The position numbers and the translations under genes were made by a program. The notes under the pieces were generated by a model, which saw only the letters and a list, made by a program, of their open reading frames with translations, was not told the origin of the DNA and did no database searches. 64,000 nt of DNA, taken from the NCBI RefSeq assembly GCF_030848805.1, contig NC_092362.1, positions 23,855,308 through 23,919,307 of the forward strand, in the 5' to 3' direction. The stretch's first letter is position 1. The number at the start of each line of letters is the position of its first letter. Positions 42,298 through 55,900 of the stretch are shown piece after piece. Origin of the DNA: Temnothorax longispinosus. Its lineage: Eukaryota; Arthropoda; Insecta; Hymenoptera; Formicidae.

Positions 42298-43365
42298 ATC
42301 AATCGAAGAAAAAGGAGCGTCGAGCCGTAACAAGGTTAGTGTTAAAAAATTATATATTAAAGTAAAAAATAACAAACATTTCGGACCTTTATAGGACCAT
42401 TTTCAGTGTCCCATAAAAATTAAGTCAATTTTGGATAAAATTAACAAACGTTACAAATATTACAACTAAAATTAACGCAACAGTTAACCCGTTGACTGTG
42501 TATGACGGCTATAGCCGCAAAAACAAAAGTGGCCAAGAGTGTGTATGACGGCTATAGCAGCAACGTAGAAAAAACAAAGTAAAACTTTCTGAATTTGCTT
42601 GAAACTTGTTACTCGTGGGTTTCTGGGGTCGCTGATTACGAATCCGAAGTCAGATGTACAAAATTCAAAATGGCGGATCCAATATGGCGGATCAAAATTA
42701 CAAAAAGGTCTGATTTTCATGAAATTTGGTACCTTTATGTTTTTTTGGGTCTCTGAATCCGAATATGAAGTCAGATTTTCAAAATTTAAAATAATAATAA
42801 TAAAATTCCGTCTATTTTTTGTAATTTTGATCCGCCATATTGGACCCGCCATTTTGAATTTTGTACATCTGACATCATATTCGGATTCAGAGACCCAAAA
42901 AACATAAGGGTATCAAGTTTCATAATAATCCGATGAACTTTTTTTTCAACACACATTTGGCCCAAATAGTAAAATTCTCTTACACAGCCAATGGGTTAAA
43001 ACGTTGAATTCGAAGTGGACCATAATCTAAGTTTGTTTCTTTCTGCTGTGAACTATTTTGTAGGATCGACATTTCAGTAATGATATGTGCGCTTATAACA
43101 AATAAAACATCCAAAATTATATCTAGTAAAATTGAAAAAATTGGAAAAACGCATATTTATGCCCGCGTATAAAATATATAACAAAAGTTGCGTTAATTTT
43201 AGTTGTAATATTTGTAACGTTTGTTAACTTTATCCGAAATTGACTTAATTTTTATGCGACACTGAAGATGGTCCTATAAAGGTCCGAAACGTTTGTTATT
43301 TTTTACTTTAATATATAATTTTTTAACACAAACACCTTATTACGGCTCCTTTTTCTTCGATTGAT
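42298..43365. mobile_element. Long-TIR DNA element (arms about 180 bp), split by a nested insertion
   Basis: The arm 42298-42482 is matched in inverse by 43188-43365. Outer ends share ATCAATCGAAGAAAAAGGAG. Both arms continue through TTAAAAAATTATATATTAAA, CGGACCTTTATAGGACCAT and TTGTAACGTTTGTTAA-type sequence (read in the appropriate direction). The middle is interrupted by a TTAA-flanked element. No transposase frame was found. It lies just downstream of the cotransporter gene, with its right end about 86 bp from that gene's stop codon. Confidence 0.8.
42488..42995. mobile_element. piggyBac-like MITE nested in the long-TIR element
   Basis: This 508-bp element is flanked by TTAA at 42484-42487 and 42996-42999. 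Ends are CCCGTTGACTGTGTA at the left and CCCATTGGCTGTGTAA at the right (read inward). The internal half is a large imperfect palindrome, about 42597-42935, centred near 42765, in which AATCCGAAGTCAGATGTAC and CAAAATGGCGG face their complements. The motif GTGTATGACGGCTATAGC occurs twice near the left end. No coding capacity. Confidence 0.8.
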
Positions 43366-43397
43366 AAATTAATCTTTTAATTAAAATCTTTTAATTG

Positions 43398-43403
43398 TTT
43401 TAT
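43398..43403 (-). terminator. Possible poly(A) signal of the cotransporter gene
   Basis: TTTATT on the plus strand reads AATAAA on the minus strand, about 50 bases after the stop and just before the neighbouring transposon. A 3' end this short is unusual; the transcript may instead run into the element. Confidence 0.4.
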
Positions 43404-43450
43404 TGTTGTTGCTAAGACATACCAGATATAATTAGATTATGCTCGGTGGA

Positions 43451-46400
43451 CTACGAGTAGAATGTCAATACAGATGTATGATTTCCGCGGACTAAAATCG
43501 TGGGTGGCATGTCCCTCGTAAGTGTTTCCAACCAAGCCATGTATAAGGGCGCTGAAACTGCACCCTTCCTTGGCATTGGTAAAGACCTATGAATTACAAA
43601 AGCATTCTTAAGAAATCATCAATAACAAAGAGAATAATGCAGTAAATTGTAATGCAGAAAATAATGTAAGAAGATATGCGAGTTACATATTCCTATAATC
43701 CGTGTAGTTGAATATAATCTTACAAAAATCTATATTTTTTATGGATTTATTTTCAAGAATATTCAAGTATATCAGGCGTTGATATTTTTTTGCTTTTACG
43801 TTAAATTTTTATATATTAAACGAATATAATTTAAAATAAAAAATTATTATACATAAATATACGAATATAGATATTTATGTTTTGCAATGAAGAATATTAT
43901 ATAATGCTAAATATATATTATTATACATACATAACTACCAAGGTGGACTGACTCGAGTTTTCTAATAATAATTCTCGCAGTCGCAGTTGCCGATTCGTTT
44001 TTTCTCGTAGAGTCTGAAGCTCTTGATCAGTAATATAACATTCTAAAAATAATAATTATTTACTTTGAATATTAGATGCATATTAGATGCATATTAAGGA
44101 TCGTTTAAATAAAAATTATGCCAATAACCTACCACCATTTTCGGAAGAATCGTTTATCCGAAAGTCGGATATTAATTTGTCGAAGAAAGACCGCGTCTCC
44201 TCTCTTAATTCAACGCCGATGTCATTTACTATCTTCAGGCTGCTGTAGTTAATTCGTGCCTTACTCATTATCTCAACCATTCTGCAGGATAATTAATAAC
44301 ATAATCTTACAGCGCGATATTTTATTTACATTTTCGTGAAATTGTTTGCTCAAAATAACTTCCTCGATAAATTATCAGTGTTCGCACATTAAAGCACCTT
44401 ATATCTCCTATTATTTACTTACTCTTTTTCTTGCGCGCTGAGGTCATGCTTATGATTGGTCAGAGCGAATATCCTCATCTTGCAGTGTTTCCAATTTGAG
44501 CGCGTGCTGATTATATACGGTAGGAGAATCGTCAAACCTGTCGAATAATAATTTCTGCCACTTACAAATGAGTCGGAAATTCCAACGAATTTTATATGGA
44601 TGATTGAGGTACGTGTCTAAATCAACTCAGTCGACATACCCCAATCATCCGATTAAATCTATTTTTGTAAGTCACCTCCGTCGTCATATAGCCACCATAC
44701 GTCGATGGTTCCTTTTTTGTACTTCTGTTGGAAAATTGTTACATTTTCCGGTATGGAAGCCATTCCGCCGTTTCGTCTCTCGCTAAAATAATTAATAATG
44801 AATCGTTAACAATACATACATTTTAATAATTTCTTTTCTGGATTTTCAAAATTTTATTGAGAAAAAAAATTACTTTAAAATTCATATACACATAATGGAG
44901 AAGATATTAAACTTTAAGAATTGAAAACGTGACAAGTATAAAACTTTAATAGTATAAAACAAATAAACTTCTTAGTTAATTTTAAGCCGCTTTAATAATT
45001 TGATTTAGGTTTTAATTAATAAAATATTTAATATTGTTTTAAATTAAAAATAAAGAAAATTTAAAAACGTATGATTAAATTTTCATGGAACAAAATTTAT
45101 TCTAAGTTTGACGAAGCAAACTTTTGATAATATTTAATATAGTAAAAATGTTTAACGTTTTACTTACAGCAGTTTATCAACAGCGTGTTTTTTCTTCTGT
45201 TTTAAATTTTCTTGAGCTTTCCAATGTATCGCTGAATATCCGATCACAGGTGTCGTATCGGGTGTGGAAAATGGGGTACCTAATGGTATTAAACCGAAAT
45301 ATGTAAGAAACAAATATATGGAAAAATTACATTTTTTAATTACATATTCGTTGTTTATCTATGATAAAGCTAATTTCTATTTAATAAATTGCTCAAGATA
45401 TATTCGCAAAAAAATGGAATAACTTCTTTAAATAACGATAAAACAATACAGTTTTATGCATAAATTATAAATAACAATAAACTATAAATATTGACATAAT
45501 TGAAAAAAGGCGATATAATCTCTTTCTGTCTTAATTTAATATTAGTTTAATATTAGTCTTACCTATTGTCGGAACGCTTTGTACTCTGGGAATCTGCGTG
45601 CTCATGGAGAGATTGCTGTCGGCGTGCATTAGAGTGTTCCCCGCCAAATTATAGCTACTCTGTGCGAGACTTCCGTGGTCATCGTAACCATTCGCATCGT
45701 CTCCATTCGTGATGCCAGAACAATCCAGACCTTCGGCAATTCTCAAGATTGCTACAGCCAACTTGTTATCGAAAGCATTGCTGAGAAAAAAAAACGAATT
45801 TTAAAATCTTCGAATGCGCTGTCCGCAATTATTATTTGCCATTTTAGACTAATTCAGGAGCAGGCAGTCAATCAACTTACTGAAGAATATTGAAATATTC
45901 CTGCAAATCTCTGTGATTGCACGTCGACCAGTGAGTCTTGTAACCCATGAGGACCACATTGGGAGCTAATTTGCCTATCCCGGTAGCCTGCATCAGCGCG
46001 GCAGCACCTCGTTCCAGGCTCAAGTCATCCACCAAGTGATAAAATGATTTTATGCGTTGTTGTTGCAGCCAGAAGGAACCATTATTCAGGCGTACGGAGC
46101 GTAGTCGATACGACAGTCGTGTCTGAAATTGCGTTGAAAATTTAGCAATGTCACAATTTTGCCACATAAACGACTACAAATAAGCGTAAAGTTATATTGT
46201 GACTAAATCGATACCGGAAAGACTTCGCCAGCAATCAGCAAAGAATTATTCTTCGTGATGAGATTCGCTAAATGTATCAACGCGGGTCTCGCAGCAGGCG
46301 GGCCGGTAAGCGCCAGAATTTTGGGAGCGTAATTCTTCACGTGTTCGTCAATAGAGTTCAACCTAGAAGTTATCATTTTCAAATTAAAAGCCTCATTTTG

Positions 46401-49400
46401 AAATTTTCGAATTAAAATACAAAGACGGAGATATTCTTAATGAGGAGTCCAAGCGAGGAATCCGATCAAAAAGAACAAATGCAAACAGATGTTATTATTT
46501 TTTAAAATAATACCTGTAGACGATGGAAATTGCAGTCTTAAAGGTCTGCGCCTGCGTGCTGCTGCCCCAATTCACGTCTGGCTTACGATAGACTACTATT
46601 AGATATAGCGCGAAGATGATGACAAAGGTGACAAGTGAAGTCACCCAATCGATGAGAAACATAATCGCCACGCAAAGAATAAAACCCATTAGAGACAGCC
46701 AGGTATTGTAGTACTATAAAAAGAAGAAATTAATAATGCGCGTTTATTTTTATCTCGGTTGTAAAGACGCTTAAAAAAGATTTAATCTTTTCTCTTAAAA
46801 TTTTTTAATTCTCAACGGGTACTATTTTAGTCTTTTCGTAAAAAGAATAATTATATTATTTTTAAATATAAGGAATGAAGCATGTAATAAAATAAATAAA
46901 AAAATAATATAATTTTAAAATATCTCATTCCCCTGTTTTAATTATAATAAATTTTCTTTAAACATATGACGACATACACACGAAGAAAGAGATCCATAGT
47001 ATCGAATATGATATTGTGGTATTAAAGATTAAGCGTCTTTAAAAACGTGTCGTTTTCTAGATTTTTGTACTATTTTAATTAGATAAATTTCTAATTTACT
47101 TTAAAACTAGGCCGCCATCCGAGAGGTCGAATCAACGCTGCGTGAAAAGTGCAGAAGTTGATTAAAGCGTACGACGCTAAATAGAAGTTTGAGATGAGCG
47201 GTGCGACTACGTTGAGATCGGCTGAAAGGGAAACGATTAAGAGTTTCTAGGAAACAGAGTTAACGATAATAGCAATTCAATATCTTCCAATAAAGTTCGT
47301 CATATTTCGAGACAGTCATTTTACCGATTAAGAGAAAGAGAGCCGCAACGCCAAATGTGAGAACGTATCCTCGATAGGGTTCCCCGGACTTTCCGTATCC
47401 TTTGCTGAAGTAAATCAACCCGGGATAAATTCGATCTTGACCCAAAGCCTGAATGAGTCTCGGCACTGACAATAAATTTGTCAGCGCCGTCGACAAAGTA
47501 GCTGCGAAACATCCCGCGTAAATTAGCGGACCCCACAATGACATTAACTGCATGACCTGAAAAAAAAATTACTTTGTATAAAATTATATTAATAGTTAAT
47601 AACTGACTTACTAAATAAAAATATCTAACAATTACTGTGTATTTTTACAATGTCTTGGCAAATTTCTTTTAGATGAATATTTGCTGCTGCGACTAACATT
47701 AAATTTATTTTGTTTGCAAAATTAGACAGCTTTATTTAGCAGCTTTATCTGCTTTTATCTCTCACATCGCATATTTTTGTAAAAACAAAGTGCACTAGTA
47801 TAATTAATTAAAAAATATAACATTGTAAATTTCACTGTTTATGCTCTGCGAAGTTAATTTGCGAATAAATTCAATCAATTCTTAATTTAAGATTTTTACT
47901 GCAAAAAATGATACTCTACTTTTTTTTAAAGATGTATTTTTTAACTCTGAGGCTGCCATTTGAGATCAAAATGAGAGAGAATGTTATAATTTCGAAACCA
48001 TATCTTCAGCAACATATATATACTTACCGCGTAACTATTGTGTAGTCCGTACGTGCAGTTGGGAATACATTCCACAATAGTACTGTTCACAAAACCATCT
48101 GCGTCTCTGACAGCCGCGGCACCGGCAAAAAAGACAAAAGTTACATAACTGAACATAGAGATCAGCAGAGCGAGAAGAGTCCCCATAGGTATGCTGCTCG
48201 CTGGATCTTTTAAATCACCGGATATGTTAGCGCCCGCTTGAATCCCGGTGACCGATGGGAAGAAGATGGCGAACACCGAGAAGAAAGTTTGATTGTTCTT
48301 CTCGGAGAATCGATAGTCCGGCCCGAGATTACCCTTAAATACGTCCGCTAAAAATAATATATATTTTTAATTATTAAAATAATCTCTTTGTTAGATTCAT
48401 TTTATTTAATTCACATCGTATTACTATTATCGCTTCATTAGTCGCAGCTTTATACCCACCGGAGAACCCTATGAAACCTTTCGCTTTTTGTTCTTCACTT
48501 TGCGGCCCCATGATAGTGCCAATTAAAAAATCAAAGATCGCACCCAAGATGACGGCTATAAGGAAGTTTTGTGCCTGATAAAAGAAGCGCAGAATATAAT
48601 TAGTAATTAATAATAAATTGAAATAAATATTTTATTTTATAATCGTATTTTTTAATTGTCATTTGTTTATATAACGAGTTAAAAAATTCAATCTACATTT
48701 TCTGGAATAAACCAAATAATTCTGGAATAAACGAATCTATACATATACCTTTGATTCCCACTCCATGCCGACCGCGCAGATAAGTATCATAACGACGAGC
48801 GCTATTACACCGACGATTCTTATGTCATTCTCGCTATTATCTATGATCTTCAAACCGTTCGTTTTTAACAAGTCGTTCAGGGATTCACAGAAACCGATCG
48901 TATTCACAGAAGCCGCTACAGCATTTGCGAACGCAAACACGATGCCGACCGATGCGCCAAATTCAGGCCCAAGAGAACGAGATATGATGAAATATATCCC
49001 ACCTGTAAATCAATCGATTTTATTCCACTTCTAAACTGTGAAAAGTCTTCTCGCAAGAATAAGAGTATAGGATATCTCTCCGACAACGAATTCGAACTAT
49101 TTGAGATCAGTTTTGTGATATTATCAAAATGTTGTTAAGATTATCAAGCCACGAATTAAAGCAGAATTTATTCAAAGTTAGGATTTTGCCACACACATAT
49201 TTACACTAAAAAATAATATATTAAACTCAAAGCTTTACATTGCTAATACATTCAATCTTTTTTAAAGTAATCATACTTTTAGATTAACAATTTTATCTCT
49301 ATATTTCATTACTATTCTATTGGATGAATCATAATCTCTTCAATAAGCAAAAGAAATGTAGCAAAATTTAAGAGAATTATATAATCATGTTTTCTGCCTT

Positions 49401-50957
49401 TCTCTATCAAGACAAATTGCCCCGTGGCTAAATTGGATAAATAATTCTGATGAGAATCTTGTAGCTTGGGGAAAAAACCACGAGCGTCTAACGACACAAT
49501 CGTATATAGAGCAGTCGCGGTGGTGTGCACGACGCCACTCCTTCGGAAAAAAAGAATTACAGAATGCGTTACCGTAACACACCTCCCTTTACTTCCCCAT
49601 TAGTGCTAATTGCGCTGAGGCTAAGCGTCGTAATGACGCAGACGACCGCCGATATTCCGATAATGACGATGGTCTGCAGAATGCCGGCCTGCGCGACTAC
49701 CCACGAGAGTCGCAGAAACAGCATGACGCCCCATATATTCAGCAGGCATGGTATAAGAACGCCTTGGATCCATCCTAATTTTATTCCGGTGTGACCCTGC
49801 TGACCGACGCTGCCGACCTGCCCGGTCTCGACAGCATTGGCGTCCTGGAACAAAGTTTATTTAGACGCTCAATTCTCCGCGCTAACCGCGTCGACCAATT
49901 CAATGACGATGCCACGCGGCGTCGCAAATTACATAATTCCGATAGTATGATAATCCTTAAATTACACAAATTACATAATTTTAACGGTATGCTGGCTTGA
50001 CGAGAAAACTCCACTGATCGTAAAACATTTGAAAATTTTGAAGATTATTTGAATTTTAGGAACACGGACACGCGTGCTACGTTGTTCAATTTTTACATTT
50101 TTCGTTACAACAAGAATTGCAATCTAATTTTTATACCTTGTTTTGAAGAGAGTCAATGTCAAATTTTGATTGAGTTAGCGTAAAATATGCTTTTCTACAT
50201 TTCAGAAATATAATGAAATTAATGTATTTTTGATAATAAATAAGCTAAAATATGGACTAAACTAATGTGGATGTATATGTGTCTTGAAGCAATGTAAAGA
50301 CTTTCTCATAAACATTTGCTCTTTTGAAGAATATACAAGGACGTATTGAGTGATAAGTGAAAAATGTCCTTGTACATTAAAAACCGATTGTTGCAAATTT
50401 TCATGAACTCTCTCATTTGTGTTCAAGATAACGCTATAATTAGTTGCATGCCAAGTGTTATCACGATTCCAGTACGTTAAAAGTTAATATTTTGTGAGTT
50501 CCCATTTTATTTAAATACTATATATATTATATACTATATAAATATATATATATATATGTATATATATATATTTTTTTTAATCCATTTTATTTATTTTACT
50601 TTTCACTTTACTTTACATTTTAAATAAAATTATACTTTTAGTTCAATCGCTATTTTTCATTTACATAGTAATTGCGTTATCAAATTTAAGTATACCTTTC
50701 GATAAATGTTTTTTAAATTCTTTATTTATATTTAATAAATAAATACTGCCAGTAAATGCTATCAGCTATAATCTCGCGAGAGTCAGCGGGAATAAAGCAA
50801 GATAATTAAAACTTCGTTTAATTAACAAATCTTTTAATATTAATTTATAAATAATAATATAAATAAATTTGTAAATAAATAATAATTAATTTATTGTTTG
50901 GCTGTCTACTTTTACGTACATAAAAATATATATATAATTTATAATTATTTCATATAT

Positions 50958-51000
<43 letters not shown>

Positions 51001-51439
51001 CATTTTTATATATGAAATAATTATAAGAGTATATTTTTTTCTAATAAACCATCTTTTGTTGAATAAAAAAATTATATTATAGAATCAACGTTATCAAATT
51101 CTTGAATGCGTGTAAGAACTTTATATCTACTGTACACAGGAGAGTATTTCTTCCAATCTCACTGAACGGATGTTTACTCTGCTGCGTAAACTTAATAAAC
51201 TAGTTTCCCCTTGTCTAGTTTTACCTTCACGACTTCGATCGTCTTTCTTTGACATAGGGAAGAGAAATCACAGGGTGAGGCGATTCTCTTATCATCCGCA
51301 AAAATATCAAATACTTGCGTTATATTTTACGTAATATACTTCCTTAGAAATTATCACTTTATTAAACGATCTTATCTAATCTCGATTGAAACATTGTGTT
51401 TTAATTCTTTATATGCATTTAAAAGACAATTATATAAAA

Positions 51440-51478
<39 letters not shown>

Positions 51479-52959
51479 TACACATATATATACAGGGTGT
51501 ACCAGAAAGATGGGTATCCCGAAATAACTTGAACGGATGACGTTCTTGAAAAAAATGTTTAATACAAGAATTTAGGGTTTAAAAATGGGCATCTGGTGGT
51601 GAACTTGACCTAGGAATCATCATATATATGATTTTAATTAAGAATTTGATTGTGGATAAATAAACAAATTAAATTTTAGTATTATTTTAGAAGAAGACGG
51701 CAAAATTGTGTAATTTTTACAATACTGCTTATTTAATAATTACCAATAAGAATAAACGTTTTAAAAGTGTAATAAAATTCTAAATACGTTCTTGAAATAA
51801 AAAAACATCAATGACTATTTAAGTACATTCAACTGATAAGCCGATATTCCATTGAAAAATATTATTGAGATTATAAAAGTCAGAATATCTGTATCCTCAC
51901 TTTAAAGTAAAAATTGATAGTATTCCATGAAAACTTGCGTCGAGTATTTATTGATATATTTATCCAGTCGTAACTAGATATTAATCGTTATATTTATCGG
52001 ATGGAATCATTAAGTCTCTCTTTACATATATGTATGTGGTGTAGCAAATAAAATTCAATTTTTCACGTGTGTGTCACATATATGTATTATATATTCTAAA
52101 CAATTTATAAACAACAGATAGTATATAGGTGTATTAAAAATTTCTTAATTTTATTTACCTGCCTCAGTTTCGCTAATTTATTATTTAATATCTATTAATT
52201 AACTCTGTGTTTTATATTTAAATATATCATATTTTATTTAAAATAAAATGATATATTATCAAATTTTTAAATTAATGTCTGAAGTTTCGATACTATAATC
52301 TTCTAAAGTATACTGTGATATATAAGTTTCCTTACCTTTATAAGATTTCCTTCATGCAAAGTGCTCAGAGATGGCCTTTTCGCGCGACGACTTAATCTAT
52401 AAAAGAGATTAGTGATATTGTAACGATAAAACTATTATTTTAGTCAGTCGCGTATTCGCCAAACTGAATAATTCCTTTTCGGATATACGTACAAAAAATG
52501 TTACTGCTTTTTTTATATCGAGAACGTGTAACGTGAACGTGCGAAAAAAGATTAATGATTTTCCAATATAATGCTTAAACGAACAAAACGTGGAAAACAT
52601 CGTTATGTAATCGCATCGATGTAAATGGGCCGATAGACCGAAATATGATAAATTTTATATAGCAAATTTTGTAACAATTAAGAGTTCTTTTTTCTTCTTT
52701 AAACCAATTTTACGCAACAAAGCTTATAACGTGACAATTGAAAACAGTGTACGTATGTAATTAATTTGATATTAATTAACGTGATACACTCTGAAGTGTA
52801 CTTTAATTAACTTAATAAAGTATACCTGTAATGATCCAATCGTGGAACTACATCCCATAATCCGCCCATATTTAGAGACATTGAGGGTCTCTTATTATTT
52901 TGCTGTAATTGCCCAATTACATCGTCTTCCGGTGCTTTGCCCTGAAAACGATTCTCCAT
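43451..52959 (-). CDS. Na-(K)-Cl cotransporter, SLC12 family (NKCC-like, insect type)
   Basis: Eighteen coding exons: 52959-52826, 52396-52336, 49844-49583, 49002-48749, 48574-48460, 48347-48028, 47556-47325, 47221-47100, 46713-46514, 46362-46215, 46122-45881, 45780-45563, 45279-45168, 44782-44676, 44537-44423, 44281-44133, 44042-43931, 43586-43451. All junctions are GT/AG and phase-consistent, giving 1012 residues. Hallmarks are VVPRLDHYR in a short N-terminus, GIKLGWIQGVL and LNIWGVMLFLRLSWVV (TM1), EVKGGGIYFIISRSLGPEFG (TM2), GMEWESKAQNF, FFSVFAIFFPSVTGIQAGAN (TM6), LIYAGCFAATLSTALTNL (TM8), and C-terminal KGTIDVWWLYDDGGLT and LVRGNHTSVLTFYS. This is the Na+-dependent branch, not the KCC branch. 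Sequons N363 and N372 lie in the TM7-8 loop. TM3 has Asn186 where NKCC1 has the K+-site Tyr. It is probably the Ncc83-like insect paralogue; substrate is uncertain. A 5' untranslated piece precedes the ATG (52960-52969). Confidence 0.95.
49845..52335. other. Large cotransporter intron with AT repeats
   Basis: This intron between coding exons 2 and 3 has (TA)n runs at about 50517-50570 and 51448-51476, and a strong AT-rich inverted repeat at 50939-51026. After 51490 comes ACAGGGTGTACCAGAAAGAT, a TA-flanked start resembling the end of a DNA transposon; its other end was not found. No exon is seen. Confidence 0.6.
50939..51026. repeat. AT-rich inverted repeat
   Basis: TTATAATTATTTCATATATA and AAAATGTTT at the left face AAACATTTTTATATATGAAA and TAATTATAA at the right, around a (TA)n core. 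It is a cruciform-prone microsatellite or MITE inside an intron. Confidence 0.8.
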
Positions 52960-52969
52960 CTTGCCTTGT

Positions 52970-55900
52970 CTGAAAAACACATTTTTCTAGCAATGTTTTA
53001 TTTACTTTTCAACTATTCTTGCACATTGCGCAAGCCATTTTGTTCTCGCATGAATAGTCAAGTTATAAGGTGATTAAACAGCTAGACGATAACAATTGTA
53101 AAAAAAAAGACAATAAATATACATTAACAATTTATTCCGATGTATATGTATACGTTCTACGGGTTGTATAATTATATCATTTAGGCATGGCATGGCGCGT
53201 AATAAAATAGCCTCTCCAATATTGCGTAAGTTGCAATTTTTGGAAGACAACATGTGATTCGGTATTGATTGGAAGGTCTCACGGAGTGATAACGAGAACT
53301 AAGGGCAATTAAGGCCACGCATGGAAGTACTTCGCAGAAAATTCTACGAACATTTGCCAGCAATGAGTCAGAAATGGATCAAATGTCTGCAGTATGTACG
53401 ACTCTTTTACACTTTAATTAATTATAGTGGCCGGTCATGCTCACATAATTCACCTTTCAAGTCACCTGAACTATCTCCAGGAAAGCCCTAAAAATAAGAT
53501 AAGATACTATTGGAATCTATGTTTAAAGATTTTCTTATGTTTGTGAACAAGTATGTTCGTACATCAGATGCACAAAGAATATTAGCAGTCTCATTCCCAT
53601 CCACACTCTTTCCTCTTTACAGATTTATAAATAGTAATATGACTGCGTTTTGCGACACGCAAATTTTCGAGTGATTATTTGGCCACATTCCCGAAATTTT
53701 CAATCTTCATGCAGTTCAACGTCTTGCAAGTTTAGAGATTTATTGGCAATGTAGTAAGTAAATTTACGAGCAATTTTTCGTAAGAATTATCTGAGAAAAT
53801 AATAGCGATGTATAATACAATTTGTTGTTAAAATACCAATTTTTTGTCATTTATTGGTAGAAGGTAGAAGCATTATTTTTACAAAAAAGTTTCTATTTGT
53901 GATAATAAAAATAAAGAAACCAATGCAATTATGTAATGTGTTCTTAAAACTATAAACGGATTATATCGATATCTTTAGTTTCTTTCTCTTTTTAATATTT
54001 TTTGAGAAATTTGGAATATTTATAGATATATTAATTAATTCTAAACAAATCACGCACTTGGTTCGTTGATGTAATATCGGTACTTTGATGGTCAATATTT
54101 TCTATGAGATCCAAGAAGCAAGTAATTTAATAAGAAAAAGTTTTTAAGAGAATCTATCAAAGATGTATTCCATGTTTACTGATGTCAGATACGCACGTCT
54201 CGCATATATCTACGCGATAACGTGAAATAATGTAATAGAATAATGTGAAAAAATATCTTAATCGAAAAAGGAAATGTTATTATTTAAGCTTACTGGAAGC
54301 TTTTACTAGAACTATTTTAAGAATATTTAGTTTAATTTTGATTCACAGTTTGAATTTTAATAAAATAGAGTTCTACGCATTTGAATTTGTCGAAGATCGA
54401 TGCCATGAAAGATGATAAATCTAACAGCTTTAATTTTTTCAAAATTTAAATTTTTTTAAACAATAATTATTGTTCTCTTAATATATAAAATCTTATTAAA
54501 AAATTATTCTTTTACTGATGAATCTAAAATCAATTTTAACCTAAAAATAAAATTTTAAGGCAGCTACTTATAATAATGGTCTATAAACATTAATATTAAA
54601 TATTTAAACATTTAAATAAAAGATTAAATTTCTTTGATGATATTAAGCCCAATTTAAATTAAAGAAGAAAAACAAAAACTATTTCCTACTTTCTTAAATA
54701 CTTGATATTTTAGATATTTAGATGCTCTTAACCACAATATTATAAATATCAATGTTTTATATACTTAGCACAAATAATTCAATTTTAATTTTTTTCTATA
54801 TTATAATTTATTTAGATTTATATAAAATCAAAAGAAAAGAATAAACTTTGACAAATTTAAATATAATTATAATATAATTATAATATTGTATAATTTAAAT
54901 ACAATTTAAATATTATAATTTAAATATAATTTAGATATAATTGTGTATATATTATCATTTGTCAAACTATGTTTTGCAAAAAACAAGAGAAAATTATAAA
55001 GAAAGACAGAAAGGAAAATGATTGAAGAATATAGAAAGGAATTTTTATAGCAGGGTAAAACGAATGTAAGAAAATATTTGAAGAAAATCTCGATATAATT
55101 TCTGTCCCCTGTGCGATTTCTTCTTTTGATTCGCTGCACCGCATCAGTAATTACGGGTCAACGAAATGGAAAGCGCACGATCAACTGATAACTCGAAATC
55201 GATAACGAACGCCCATAGCACGGAATAACGATTCATTTGCGTCGATTGCCACCGTTTGCAGCTTGCAAATGCATGCGTCCGACAATGCCAAAACAAATAA
55301 ATCTACGAAACGGTTTCTCGGTGCTGCCTGTCGCGGTCTTTACTTTCTCGCGGTCTTCGTTGTCGATCTATTACAGTGACACAGAGATGCCCTTCAACGT
55401 GTGCCTCCCATTGACGGTCGCTCCCCTTATCAACTGGGCTCAGAACAAGACTTCGATTTATCACGGCTTACGCGACAGGCGAATCGCGAACAGATAATCG
55501 ATCAAAATAATACGTCAGTTTGCATCCTTTCTCTGGCCGATTAAATCAATCTATTTGAAAGATAATAGCTTTCAAACAATGACACGTTTTCACTAACGCG
55601 TACATGTTGTTTATGACACATTTCTCACTAATAAATTTTATTCGAAATATAATAATTTTGAGAACACAAGAGAAATTTGTAATCCTTTTTTTCGCACAAA
55701 ATCCCTATATACTATATACTTTTATTTAATTTATTCTTGTTTAGGTTAAATTGATTAACTAACAAGAATTAACAATTAACAAAATAAGGTTTAATTGCAT
55801 ACATCACAATTTAAAATATACTATAAATTTTGCAAAATTATATTTATATTAAATTCAAATTAAATTGTTCCAATTTGTATTCTTAAACTTATACTTTATA

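Noticed and set aside
53190..53480. A mariner-like transposase trace (peptide resembling SPELSP)
   Set aside because: Only a few residues resemble the family and stops are frequent; insufficient.
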